A DNA stretch of 64,000 nt from Lederbergia panacisoli (GTDB lineage Bacteria > Bacillota > Bacilli > Bacillales > Bacillaceae_C), in the NCBI RefSeq assembly GCF_024626525.1, contig NZ_JANJGU010000016.1, positions 1-64,000 of the forward strand, read 5' to 3'. Both the position numbers and the translations under genes were made by a program. Below are positions 35,019-42,748 of this stretch, piece by piece; the stretch's first letter is position 1; every line of letters begins with the position of its first letter. The notes beneath the pieces were generated by a model, which was given only the letters and a program-made list of their open reading frames with translations, did no database searches and was not told the DNA's origin.

Positions 35019-35202
35019 TCGAATCTCCTAAAAAATGCGTAGCTCCCTTAACGAAAAAAATAAACGCCGTAAAAAAGTTAATGGGTTCCCTTTTGAGGTG
35101 CCAAAAGTAAAAAAACAGGTTAAATAACTGACTAAAACCATTTAAACCCTCGAAATGGGAATGGGATTTAGTTAAAACGTATTATTCATTGCTGATTTTC
35201 GT

Positions 35203-35395
35203 GTAGATAGGCGGAGAATTTCCGGCTAATGTATATAGGAACGGATGAATAGGTAGATATAAACGGAGATATTCCGATTAACTTTTTCAAATAAGACAAA
35301 AATAAAGATTTTGATAATATAAACGGACAAACATCCTTTATTTTAAGGAAAATAAAGGTATGTTCCAAAATAAACGGAATTTCTCCGTTTATTTT
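35203..35395. repeat. Four degenerate copies of an ATAAACGGAN-TCCG inverted repeat
   Basis: Related units lie near 35203-35230, 35255-35284, 35315-35345 and 35366-35395, spaced 50-60 bases. The last is a nearly perfect palindrome (AAATAAACGGA and TCCGTTTATTT around ATT). They fill the gap upstream of the carboxypeptidase gene. They resemble the intergenic palindromic repeats scattered in Bacillus-group genomes. Possible roles are mRNA folding or use by a REP-type element; not determinable here. Confidence 0.55.
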
Positions 35396-35560
35396 GAAAA
35401 CACGGCATAAGTGGATGAAGCTCCCTAAATCTAGGTAGAGAACGGGAGCTTTATGATTTTTTAAAGTAGATTAAATTCAGAAGATTTAGATGAAACCAGG
35501 TAATTTCTTGCAGACTTTGGTATTATATTAATAAAAAAATACATATAATAGGGGTTCAAT

Positions 35561-37159
35561 ATGGCAGGATACTTTTCTAAAATCGCTATGAAAATCAGCA
35601 TCATACTAGCCATTCTTCTTTTCATGCCTGGAACAGGGTCCATGGCAAAATCAGGCTCCCCGGTAGTCGTAACTAAGTTACCTTCATTACGGCTAATCAC
35701 GTTAAGTGAAAAAAGATTGGCTATGCTTGCGGTTGTATTGCCTGAAGAAGTGAAAGGGTCGAAACCGCTATCAAAGAAAATTGAAGAGATTTTACAAAAT
35801 CCTCGTCTTGAAGGGGCGGTCACGGGTGTTAGTATTAGAAAAGCAAGTGATGGAGATCTGATTTATTCGCATTTCGGTGATACACGTTTACGGCCTGCTT
35901 CTAATTTGAAAATGATAACGGCGGCAGTTGCTTTGGAGACGCTTGGACCTGGGTATCGATTCAAAACAGAAGTATTAACGGATGGAAAACTAAAGAATCG
36001 GGTACTGGATGGAAATGTATTTTTAAAAGGAAAAGGGGACCCGACATTAAGAAAGGCAGACTTCGATCAGTTTGCCCGTGATCTGAAAAATAAAGGCATC
36101 GATCAAATCAACGGTGATGTAATTGGAGATGATCGCTGGTATGACGATATGCGCCATTCACAAGGGTTGTATGTGTCGAATGAAAATAGTTATTACGGTG
36201 CACAAATATCAGCACTTACTTTATCACCGAATGATGATTTTGATGCAGGAACGATCCTTATCGAAGTCGCGCCTGGGACTAAGGATGGTGCCCGTCCAAA
36301 TGTGATTTTGAAACCTGAGACGGATTATCTAAAAATCATTAATAACGCGAAAACCGGAAATAAAGGAGAAACGGATACGCTGACGATTGATCGGGGACAT
36401 GGTACCAACGAAATCATCGTTGAAGGAACGATTCCTTTTGAAGGAAAAAGCGTTGGTGAGATCCTTTCTGTGTCGGAGCCGACTGGCTATGCATTGGATG
36501 TTTTTAAAAAGTCGCTAGAAGAACAAGGAATCAAATTAAGTGATGACGTCAGTATGAAAATAGATGAAACACCTGATGGCGCGCAAATGTTAACTTCCAA
36601 AGAATCAATGACATTAGAAGAGTTATTATTACCTTTTTTGAAATTAAGCAATAATATCCACGGTGAAACACTTGTAAAAGAAATGGGGAAAGTGATGTAC
36701 GGAGAAGGCAGTTGGGATGTTGGCCTTAAAGTAATCGGTGGAACCATTGCAAAATTCGGGGTCAATCGGAGTAATGTAAAAATTGAAGATGGATCAGGCC
36801 TATCTCATAGTAATTTGATTCCTCCGAATGAACTGACGAGGATGTTATATGAAATCCAGAAAAAAGATTGGTTTCCCATTTTTGAAAAATCTCAGCCAGC
36901 TGTCGGAGAATATGGTCGCTTTGGCAGCGGAACCCTAGGCTATCGAATGGCTGAGAGCGCAGCTAACGGAAAAGTGCACGCAAAAACGGGATCGTTGGAC
37001 GGGGTAAGTACTCTGTCAGGATACGTCACAACAGAAGATGGTGAAAAACTTGTTTTTTCAATCATGATGAATAACTTTATCAGAGGGTCGATGTCTGAAA
37101 TCCAAGATCAAATTGTGATGATATTAGCGGAGCATCGGTTGGATGGTGGCGGTATTTGA
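35561..37159 (+). CDS. D-alanyl-D-alanine carboxypeptidase, class C PBP (PBP4, S13 family)
   Basis: A 532-residue penicillin-binding protein. N-terminal signal or membrane segment (about 8-32). All three active-site motifs of the S13 DacB/PBP4 family are present: SNLK (S-x-x-K, near residue 115), SNN (in LKLSNNIHGE) and KTG (in HAKTGSLDG). The family's insert domain lies between the first two motifs. It trims or cleaves peptidoglycan cross-links outside the membrane and is often linked to sporulation in bacilli. A GGGG-type RBS precedes the ATG. Single-gene unit. Confidence 0.9.
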   Translation: MAGYFSKIAMKISIILAILLFMPGTGSMAKSGSPVVVTKLPSLRLITLSEKRLAMLAVVLPEEVKGSKPLSKKIEEILQNPRLEGAVTGVSIRKASDGDLIYSHFGDTRLRPASNLKMITAAVALETLGPGYRFKTEVLTDGKLKNRVLDGNVFLKGKGDPTLRKADFDQFARDLKNKGIDQINGDVIGDDRWYDDMRHSQGLYVSNENSYYGAQISALTLSPNDDFDAGTILIEVAPGTKDGARPNVILKPETDYLKIINNAKTGNKGETDTLTIDRGHGTNEIIVEGTIPFEGKSVGEILSVSEPTGYALDVFKKSLEEQGIKLSDDVSMKIDETPDGAQMLTSKESMTLEELLLPFLKLSNNIHGETLVKEMGKVMYGEGSWDVGLKVIGGTIAKFGVNRSNVKIEDGSGLSHSNLIPPNELTRMLYEIQKKDWFPIFEKSQPAVGEYGRFGSGTLGYRMAESAANGKVHAKTGSLDGVSTLSGYVTTEDGEKLVFSIMMNNFIRGSMSEIQDQIVMILAEHRLDGGGI

Positions 37160-37176
37160 GGATATGCGTTATAAAT

Positions 37177-37208
37177 GGGATTCACCATATAGGGTGGGTC
37201 TCCTTTTT
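37177..37208 (+). terminator. Terminator of the carboxypeptidase gene
   Basis: A GGATTCACC-like arm pairs imperfectly (with G-T pairs) with GGTGGGTCTCC, followed by TTTTT, 18 bases after the stop. Confidence 0.65.
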
Positions 37209-37270
37209 GATTTGGATGAATAGCCATATGCTCTTCTTCAATGTTTCAGAAGTATACTTTTGGAGATGAG

Positions 37271-37307
37271 CAAAGAGCCAAAACCAGTATTATCAAGGAT
37301 TTGGCTC
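37271..37307 (-). terminator. Hairpin downstream of the repeat-protein gene
   Basis: GAGCCAAA (37275-37282) pairs with TTTGGCTC (37300-37307); on the minus strand TTTGCTC follows. A weak candidate terminator for the repeat-protein gene that stops at 37420. Confidence 0.4.
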
Positions 37308-37419
37308 CCTTCCGTCTTTATATTGTTTAAGCAGTTTTTATACATCGTTAAAAAATTCCCGTTTTCGGCTTTTGAATAAGCCTATATCCAGTCTCTTGTT
37401 TAACTAAGGCCGACAAGAA

Positions 37420-37875
37420 CTATCTTGGTAAACCGCTCATTCCCATGCCCTGGCTTGGATAACCGCCCATTCCCATACCCTGGCCTGGATAACCGCCCAT
37501 TCCCATGCCCTGGCTTGGATAACCGCCCATTCCCATACCTTGGCTTGGATAACCGCCCATTCCCATACCTTGGCCGGGATAACCGCCCATTCCCATGCCT
37601 TGGCCCGGATAACCGCCCATTCCCATGCCTTGGCCCGGATAACCACCCATTCCCATGCCTTGGCCCGGGTAACCGCCCATGCTCATACCTTGGCCGGGAT
37701 AACCGCCCATTCCCATGCCTTGGCCCGGATAACCGCCCATTCCCATACCTTGGCCCGGGTAACCTCCCATTCCCATGCCTTGGCCCGGGTAACCTCCCAT
37801 TCCCATGCCTTGGCCCGGATAACCGCCCATTCCCATACCTTGGCCCGGATAACCTCCAAACATTTGTCTTTCCAT
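37420..37875 (-). CDS. Decapeptide-repeat protein ([10 protein letters not shown] x14), coat-like
   Basis: A 151-residue low-complexity protein. The frame is open to 37929, but AAGGAGAGGGG sits just before the ATG at 37875, giving MERQMF followed by 14 tandem decapeptides of consensus [10 protein letters not shown] and a short SGLPR end. Units vary only in G/S after YP and in one GMSM. No signal peptide, cysteine or charged residue occurs in the repeat. Gly/Tyr/Met/Gln-rich repeats of this sort are typical of spore coat or outer-layer structural proteins. Such regions readily change copy number. Function inferred from composition only. Confidence 0.65.
   Translation of the reverse strand: MERQMFGGYPGQGMGMGGYPGQGMGMGGYPGQGMGMGGYPGQGMGMGGYPGQGMGMGGYPGQGMSMGGYPGQGMGMGGYPGQGMGMGGYPGQGMGMGGYPGQGMGMGGYPSQGMGMGGYPSQGMGMGGYPGQGMGMGGYPSQGMGMSGLPR
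37432..37855 (-). repeat. Thirty-base tandem repeat inside the decapeptide gene
   Basis: Fourteen units of 30 bases, nearly identical, with synonymous changes mostly at CCC/CCT and GGC/GGA third positions. Because the units are in frame, gain or loss changes the protein length by 10 residues. Confidence 0.9.
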
Positions 37876-38056
37876 TTTATATCCCCTCTCCTTAATTGCT
37901 TCAAAAATAGTGTATGTGTCCATTTTCAAAGCGGGATAGGTAGTTGCCTATTTTATATGTATTTTAATTCAATAGAAACTTGCGTTTGTATTTCTGCTAT
38001 CCATTAAAGGACTTGGTTTTTCCGTATTAGATAAGGTTTCTCTCTAACATTTAGCA

Positions 38057-38479
38057 CTATGTCTCATGATATCCAACTAAACAAGGAAACTTGCTTTGTT
38101 GTTTTTTTAAATCGTGGAAATTGAAGAAGCGATTGTTTACATATACGACTTGATCCGGAATAATTTCGCGGCATCTCAATGGTCTTTGACCTGTTTCCCT
38201 CAACAAAAGCTTTTCCGCTTCCTCTAGATTTTTGGCGAAAATAAAAATCCATGGGGTGTTCCTAGCCTTTAGTGCAAACATCTTAACTTGGCAAAAACCG
38301 AGGTGATTTTCTTTCACCATTTTTACTAGTTTCGCAGAATCAGGCTGCACCTCGGATAGGATAGAATCATCATCTTCCAATGTAATTTTCTCTTCCTTTA
38401 GCAAGCAATAAATATAATGAGCCAGGAAGCTTTCCTCATAGCGAATCGCATCCTCAAAAAGCCTTTTAACTGTTGACAT
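38057..38479 (-). CDS. Hypothetical protein of the replication cassette
   Basis: Not recognised. It has 140 residues from ATG 38479, chosen because GGGAGG lies 7-8 bases upstream, although the frame is open to 38527. It is soluble and mixed alpha/beta, with an acidic N-terminal half (EEKITLEDDDSILSE) and a WIFIFAKNLEEAEKLL segment. It overlaps the end of the helicase gene by 14 bases, so the genes are coupled. Its last six codons (GYHET, stop) come from the flanking repeat shared with 1454-1506, so the reading frame reaches across the presumed cassette boundary. Confidence 0.6.
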   Translation of the reverse strand: MSTVKRLFEDAIRYEESFLAHYIYCLLKEEKITLEDDDSILSEVQPDSAKLVKMVKENHLGFCQVKMFALKARNTPWIFIFAKNLEEAEKLLLRETGQRPLRCREIIPDQVVYVNNRFFNFHDLKKQQSKFPCLVGYHET

Positions 38480-39707
38480 CTTGGATCCTCCCTGTAAATT
38501 GATTATAGTCTGCATTGACAGTCGCAACTGGACCGTTGCGGTTTTTTGAAATAATCAGTTCAAGCTGTTTCTGGTCTGAACTTTTATCATAGTACGTGTC
38601 ACGGTAGAGAAAAATTATGACATCCGCATCTTGCTCGACACTACCCGATTCCCGAATGTCAGACATCAAGGGCCGCTTATTTTGCCTTTGCTCCACCGCT
38701 CGATTTAACTGGGCAAGCAATACAACTGGGCAGTTCATTTCCTTGGCGAGCACCTTCAAATCCCTTGAAATCTCCGTCACTTGCAGATGCATGTTTCCGC
38801 CATAATCTTGTGCCGGACGGATTAGCGTTAAATAGTCAATAAAAATAATTGGCTTTTGATCGGGAAATTGCTGGATCAACTTTCGAGTTTTCGCCCGCAT
38901 CTCCGCAATTGTTTGCCTGGCGCCATCAAAAATCTGCATATTCGTATTGGATACACGCCCGATTGTCTCCGGCCACTTTTCCTTCTGCTCAAAACTTAGA
39001 TCCCGATTCGGGTTCCGTAATTTAATGCGGTTAATCCTTCCTGTTGAAGCAATTAATCTTTGCACCAAGCTTTGATACGGCATTTCGATTGAAAAAATAA
39101 TCGGAAGATACTGTTGCCAGCCCGCTTCTTTCGCGAAGTGAAGCATCACATCAGTTTTTCCCATCGACGGCCTTGCCGCAATAACCGTAAGCTCCCCTGC
39201 TTGAAAGCCGTTCGTCATTTGATCTAACTTTTTAATTCCCGTCGGAATCCCTATTGTTTGCTGCCCTTCTTGCCATGGTGCCTCATAAATTTCAGCGAGT
39301 GCCGTTGTAATGGACAAGTGGTCACCCATTCTCGCTTCGTCAATGACATTTAAAGCATGGATTACTTGCTGAATGCCCCAATCTTCCTCTCTTGCCCGCG
39401 TTAAAATATTTCGTTTCTCCCGCTCTTTCCATACGTCTAGAAGCAGCTGCTCATACTCATCAAACTTTTCGGGACTCGCATACGCTTGTAAATCATAGAG
39501 GTAGGATATTCCCCCAAATGGCTCCATATCCACGGTTGTTGTGAGAGTGATAATATCAACGCTCGTCCCCTTTTCATGCAAAAGCCGCATTTCCCTCAAA
39601 AGCGCTTGATGACGCGGGTCTTCAAAATGTTCCGGCCTGACGATACTATCCGATATGTAAAAATTCTCTTTCAACATACAACCTAAGAGCGCCTTTTCAA
39701 CAGTCAC
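38466..39707 (-). CDS. DnaB-like replicative DNA helicase (phage/plasmid type)
   Basis: A 413-residue helicase from GTG 39707, behind GGGGAGG. The N-terminal DnaB domain (about 1-95, EKALLGCMLKENFYI) is followed by the RecA-like core: Walker A ARPSMGKT (178-185), IIFSIEM (motif 1a), Walker B IIFIDYLTLI, VVLLAQLNR, and the arginine-finger region DIRESGSVEQDAD. It is shorter than chromosomal DnaC (about 450 residues) and pairs with a DnaD-like gene, as in prophage and plasmid replication modules. Overlaps on both sides (4 and 14 bases) show tight coupling. It would unwind DNA at an origin loaded by the DnaD-like partner. Confidence 0.85.
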   Translation of the reverse strand: MTVEKALLGCMLKENFYISDSIVRPEHFEDPRHQALLREMRLLHEKGTSVDIITLTTTVDMEPFGGISYLYDLQAYASPEKFDEYEQLLLDVWKEREKRNILTRAREEDWGIQQVIHALNVIDEARMGDHLSITTALAEIYEAPWQEGQQTIGIPTGIKKLDQMTNGFQAGELTVIAARPSMGKTDVMLHFAKEAGWQQYLPIIFSIEMPYQSLVQRLIASTGRINRIKLRNPNRDLSFEQKEKWPETIGRVSNTNMQIFDGARQTIAEMRAKTRKLIQQFPDQKPIIFIDYLTLIRPAQDYGGNMHLQVTEISRDLKVLAKEMNCPVVLLAQLNRAVEQRQNKRPLMSDIRESGSVEQDADVIIFLYRDTYYDKSSDQKQLELIISKNRNGPVATVNADYNQFTGRIQDVNS

Positions 39708-40594
39708 CTCGGGTCCTCCCCTTCTGAAGGATTATGTTCATAAATCTCAAGGTTATTGGGTATTGCAGAAGATACCTTTTTCTGTTGTTCAAACTCTTTA
39801 TCAAGGGCCCATACATCTCCCAAGGTTTTCACCCGTTCATCACGCCATCTTTTCAAAATCCCGTATGTATACCGCCAGTTTCGCTTACCCACTGTTAAAG
39901 ATATTTTCATAGCCTCCAAGACAAGCTCTTCCCCAAATTCATCAACACTATCAAGAATTTCTTCTGTGATAAAGGGAGAAAGCATCCCAAAGTTCTGTTG
40001 GTAAAAATCAATCACATTTTCCTGACCACGACTACCACGTAGTAGTTGTTTTTGTTTTTGTTTTTGTTTTTCTTTTTCTTTTTCTTTTTCATTTTCATTT
40101 TGTCCACGTATCGTTAACGTATCGCCAACTCCCGCTTGGTTACTAGCTTTTGCATTATTTGAAGATTCAAAAGGCACATCTAAATATGACTCGTACATGT
40201 CTCTAAATCTTCTATTTGTAATACGTTCTCCTACATAACGAATTAGTTCTCGATCTTTGACCTCTTCCATCTCACTTCTTACACAATCCTCGACAGGCTT
40301 TCCACCGCGAATAAAATTGTATTTCCCCCAATTCTTAATCGCGATTTCCCTAGTATCCGGGTTATATTTCACAAGCTTGTACTGTTCAATCAAACGTTCC
40401 AAACTACTGTTAACCGTATCTATACAAAAATATGTATCAAACGCCATCTGCCTCTTCGAAATCGTATAAATGCCAATTTGCTTCGTATGTTTATTCGTTA
40501 ACAAATAAAGAAACAAATGCCTATCCTCAAGCACCATCTCCTCCACCTTTTGATCTTCCCAAAAATGAGTATGAACTACACGATACTTCGCCAT
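39704..40594 (-). CDS. DnaD-domain replication initiation protein
   Basis: A 296-residue protein. The N-terminal half (about 1-130) has a winged-helix-like region (LFLYLLTNKHTKQIGIYTISK) as in phage replisome organisers. A charged linker contains a run of Lys/Glu/Gln repeats (NENEKEKEKEKQKQKQKQ). The C-terminal DnaD domain (about 195-270) has FYQQNFGMLSPFITEEI and KRNWRYTYGILKRW. It probably binds the origin and recruits the DnaB-like helicase encoded immediately downstream. RBS AAGAGG. The DNA for the linker (TTTTTC/TTTTTG runs on the plus strand, 40047-40100) is prone to slippage. Confidence 0.8.
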   Translation of the reverse strand: MAKYRVVHTHFWEDQKVEEMVLEDRHLFLYLLTNKHTKQIGIYTISKRQMAFDTYFCIDTVNSSLERLIEQYKLVKYNPDTREIAIKNWGKYNFIRGGKPVEDCVRSEMEEVKDRELIRYVGERITNRRFRDMYESYLDVPFESSNNAKASNQAGVGDTLTIRGQNENEKEKEKEKQKQKQKQLLRGSRGQENVIDFYQQNFGMLSPFITEEILDSVDEFGEELVLEAMKISLTVGKRNWRYTYGILKRWRDERVKTLGDVWALDKEFEQQKKVSSAIPNNLEIYEHNPSEGEDPR

Positions 40595-40980
40595 TGTTTT
40601 TCCTCTTTTCCTTGAAATATTTTTTAATATGAAACCCTTTCACTTTGTATATATCGATGAGGTTGAGAAAAGGACACCCCTGTTAGGAAAAAGATTTATG
40701 AATATGAGAAAGAGGCAAAAGGCGCGAATTCATATCTGTAAAGTGAAAAATAAAAAACTCCCCAAAAGCGCGGTAATACCGCTGTTTTTAAGGGAGTCTT
40801 AGTTTTTTTACTGTCAATGTTGATAAAAGTTTATAAAAAAAAAAACATCGTTGCACCGAAAGATCGATGACAAAGATGTCCTTTGAAAGTTGATGACAAA
40901 TTTAAAATAAAAAAAATTCGCGTGAAAATATTCCTTTAAAAATAACTCCACTTCATTATTTTGAATAATCATTATTCTAT
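40595..40980. other. Gap with the right cassette flank and a terminator
   Basis: It holds the right half of the split repeat (40646-40718, frame VYIDEVEKRTP...), a strong hairpin (40757-40808) and A-rich DNA with no further gene. Confidence 0.5.
40757..40808. terminator. Bidirectional terminator hairpin
   Basis: ACTCCC pairs with GGGAGT around a second stem (GCGG/CCGC), with T-runs on both strands (TTTTTTT at 40802-40808 and AAAAAA at 40753-40758). Confidence 0.75.
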
Positions 40981-41205
40981 TTATAAATATCCCCTCGATA
41001 CATATCCTTCATCACTGTTTAATTGTTCCAATTCCTGTTCCGATAATGGTTCCTGATCGGAATCGGCCTTATCAATCTCTTCCCATACTTTTGGCTTCTT
41101 CCGGGAACGTTGAACGAGGTATTCTAAATAATCGAATGCTGCCTTTTTGCCCCTTTCATCCAAATGATCTATCAACCGATATAACTCTTCTTTGCGGGTA
41201 GCCAC
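40981..41205 (-). CDS. Small antitoxin-like protein (DUF2281-like)
   Basis: A 74-residue soluble, highly charged protein. The frame begins at an ATG at 41223 without RBS, while AAGGTGG is spaced 8 bases from the GTG at 41205; I take that start. The first half (ATRKEELYRLIDHLDERGKK followed by AAFDYLEYLVQ) matches the helical N-terminus of small antitoxin-like proteins that precede toxin genes. The second half is acidic. No toxin gene is adjacent, so it is solitary here. Role uncertain. Confidence 0.5.
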   Translation of the reverse strand: MATRKEELYRLIDHLDERGKKAAFDYLEYLVQRSRKKPKVWEEIDKADSDQEPLSEQELEQLNSDEGYVSRGYL

Positions 41206-41308
41206 ACATTCCACCACCTTCATTTTGTTTTTAAAAGGAATATAGGGTCTGGCTCTTTAGTTGTCGGTTTACTTACAATCCAATAGAGTGTCTTGCCCCC
41301 CGTGCTGC

Positions 41309-41515
41309 TTATGGCATGTCGGGAGATATTACTTTTTTGACTCTCCCTATTTGACCATCATGCAGACGAACTTTGATGCCATGAGGATGTGAAGCTGATT
41401 TTGTCAGAATATCCTTAACAGTCCCCCGAGTTAACTTACCCGTTGGTTGATCTATTTTCAATACAATATCCACTGTTTGTCCTGCTTGTATATCCGATCT
41501 ATTTCTACCATTCAT
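41309..41515 (-). CDS. ywbE: YwbE-family protein
   Basis: A 68-residue protein of the YwbE (DUF2196) family: NGRNRSDIQAGQTVDIVLKI and then GKLTRGTVKDILTKSASHPHGIKVRL and GQIGRVKKV. The frame is open upstream to 41593, but AAGGAGATTGTCAAT places the start at ATG 41515, giving the normal family length. The fold is a small beta-barrel that may bind nucleic acid; the cellular role is unknown. Single-gene unit. Confidence 0.85.
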   Translation of the reverse strand: MNGRNRSDIQAGQTVDIVLKIDQPTGKLTRGTVKDILTKSASHPHGIKVRLHDGQIGRVKKVISPDMP

Positions 41516-42004
41516 ATTGACAATCTCCTTATTTGAAAATATCTTTAACTTCCGATTAACTTTTGCATGGCTTTTAGTGCGAATCGCTCCCATTGGTATC
41601 TCTTTACTAGTAAGATTGCTCCCTAATCAGTATCCAGATAAAAATTCCACACACATTATCCCGTAAAACGGAAATCATTGCAACTCAGCCTTAAAATGGG
41701 AGATCCCTAATAAGTATAGAATGATGACCTTTTCTGTATTTTTCGTTAAGCAGTATGGGTTAAGAAACTCATAACTTAACCTATGATAAAATTTCGTTTT
41801 TAATGCGCTTGGCCATTTCCATAAATGTAAAGAGACTGCAAAAATGTGAAACTCCTTTTAAAAGCCACTTATCAAAGGTATATTTTATTTTTGTGTTAAC
41901 ATTAATAAATAGTTGGGAAAACTTTTTTTCAACTAGGCGTTTACGAGTAATTTTTACGTGAAAGGTTATTAAAACGTTAGTTTGTTACAAAGGGGTTTGA
42001 AAAA
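41516..42004. other. Gap upstream of the second LprI-like lipoprotein
   Basis: About 490 bases of AT-rich DNA. The end nearest 42005 has an ACAAAGGGGTTTGAAAAAA leader that mirrors the leader of the first lipoprotein paralogue. No other gene was seen. Confidence 0.4.
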
Positions 42005-42670
42005 ATGAAAAATAATCGGAAGTTATTAATGGTCATGTTAACAGTAGTATTCATTATATTGGCTGCATGTGGAAACACTTCTGATGGAGCAAATGCAAAA
42101 CCGAACAACCAGTCATCAAACAAAGGCTCAACTGAATATGCAAATGCCGACACATCAGATAAAGACTCAACAATTATTGATAACAATACAACAGAAAACT
42201 TTTCAGAAGGTGCTGAGAACACTCAGCTAAATGATCAAGAAGGTAATTCTAATACATCTACAGATTCAAATGATAAAGAGTCACCGAAATCTAGTAATAA
42301 CGATAGTGAAATAACTGAAAGTAAAAAGGATGAATATCTCAAGAAACTTAATGAAATGGAAGAAGCAGATAGAGATGAAGAAGCTGGAACAACAATGGCA
42401 GAACTAGAGGAACAAGAAACGGACAGATATAAAAAATGGGATGAAGAATTGAACGTAATTTACGGAGTATTGAAGGAACAACTTAGTAGGGAGCAGATGG
42501 ATAAATTAAGAGATGAACAACGACACTGGATAAAAAGCAGAGATGAAGTTGCGAAAGAAGCATCACTAAAATATAAAGGTGGGTCAACCGAATCATTAGA
42601 ATATGTGGCTACGCGAGCAAGTCTTACAAGAGAAAGATGCTATGAGCTAGTTGCGCATTATATTAAATAA
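42005..42670 (+). CDS. LprI/DUF1311-like lipoprotein (paralogue 2)
   Basis: A 221-residue lipoprotein (lipobox LAAC, Cys22) with a Ser/Asn/Asp-rich linker (about 25-110) and a helical C-terminal domain. It is a close paralogue of the protein at 7270-7875. Shared blocks include the signal peptide (RKLL-x-VMLTVV...LAAC), YGVLKEQLS, EASLKYKGG and the final RERCYELV. The linkers differ in length and composition, which suggests they are under weak constraint. RBS AAAGGGG. A strand change and about 34 kb separate the two, so this is an old or translocated duplication. Confidence 0.7.
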   Translation: MKNNRKLLMVMLTVVFIILAACGNTSDGANAKPNNQSSNKGSTEYANADTSDKDSTIIDNNTTENFSEGAENTQLNDQEGNSNTSTDSNDKESPKSSNNDSEITESKKDEYLKKLNEMEEADRDEEAGTTMAELEEQETDRYKKWDEELNVIYGVLKEQLSREQMDKLRDEQRHWIKSRDEVAKEASLKYKGGSTESLEYVATRASLTRERCYELVAHYIK

Positions 42671-42748
42671 TTATCCAACACAAAAGAGTCTTTGATTTTT
42701 CAGGAACAATCTTATTTCTAAATAATAGATAGAGTGTAGGTGACATAC

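Larger units (their letters stand above)
38072..40646. mobile_element. Candidate replication-gene cassette inserted in a repeat
   Basis: The left flank (38022-38072) and right flank (40646-40718) align with adjacent halves of 1454-1600, leaving about 2.57 kb of extra DNA here. The extra DNA carries exactly three coupled minus-strand genes: DnaD-like, DnaB-like and a small unknown. No integrase, clear terminal inverted repeats or target duplication was found; both junctions lie in AT-rich ATAT-type sequence. Insertion here, or deletion at 1.5 kb, are both possible. Confidence 0.4.

Noticed and set aside
35019-35200. Second terminator or small gene upstream of the inverted-repeat cluster
   Set aside because: Only short A-rich stretches and interrupted frames; nothing supportable.
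37432-37855. Possible CRISPR array (30-base repeats)
   Set aside because: The repeats are directly contiguous without unique spacers and encode an in-frame decapeptide; it is a coding tandem repeat.
37425-38007. Plus-strand open frames rich in DNRPFPxPG and [10 protein letters not shown] repeats
   Set aside because: They are antisense images of the decapeptide repeat; no RBS, and the minus-strand gene has a clear one.
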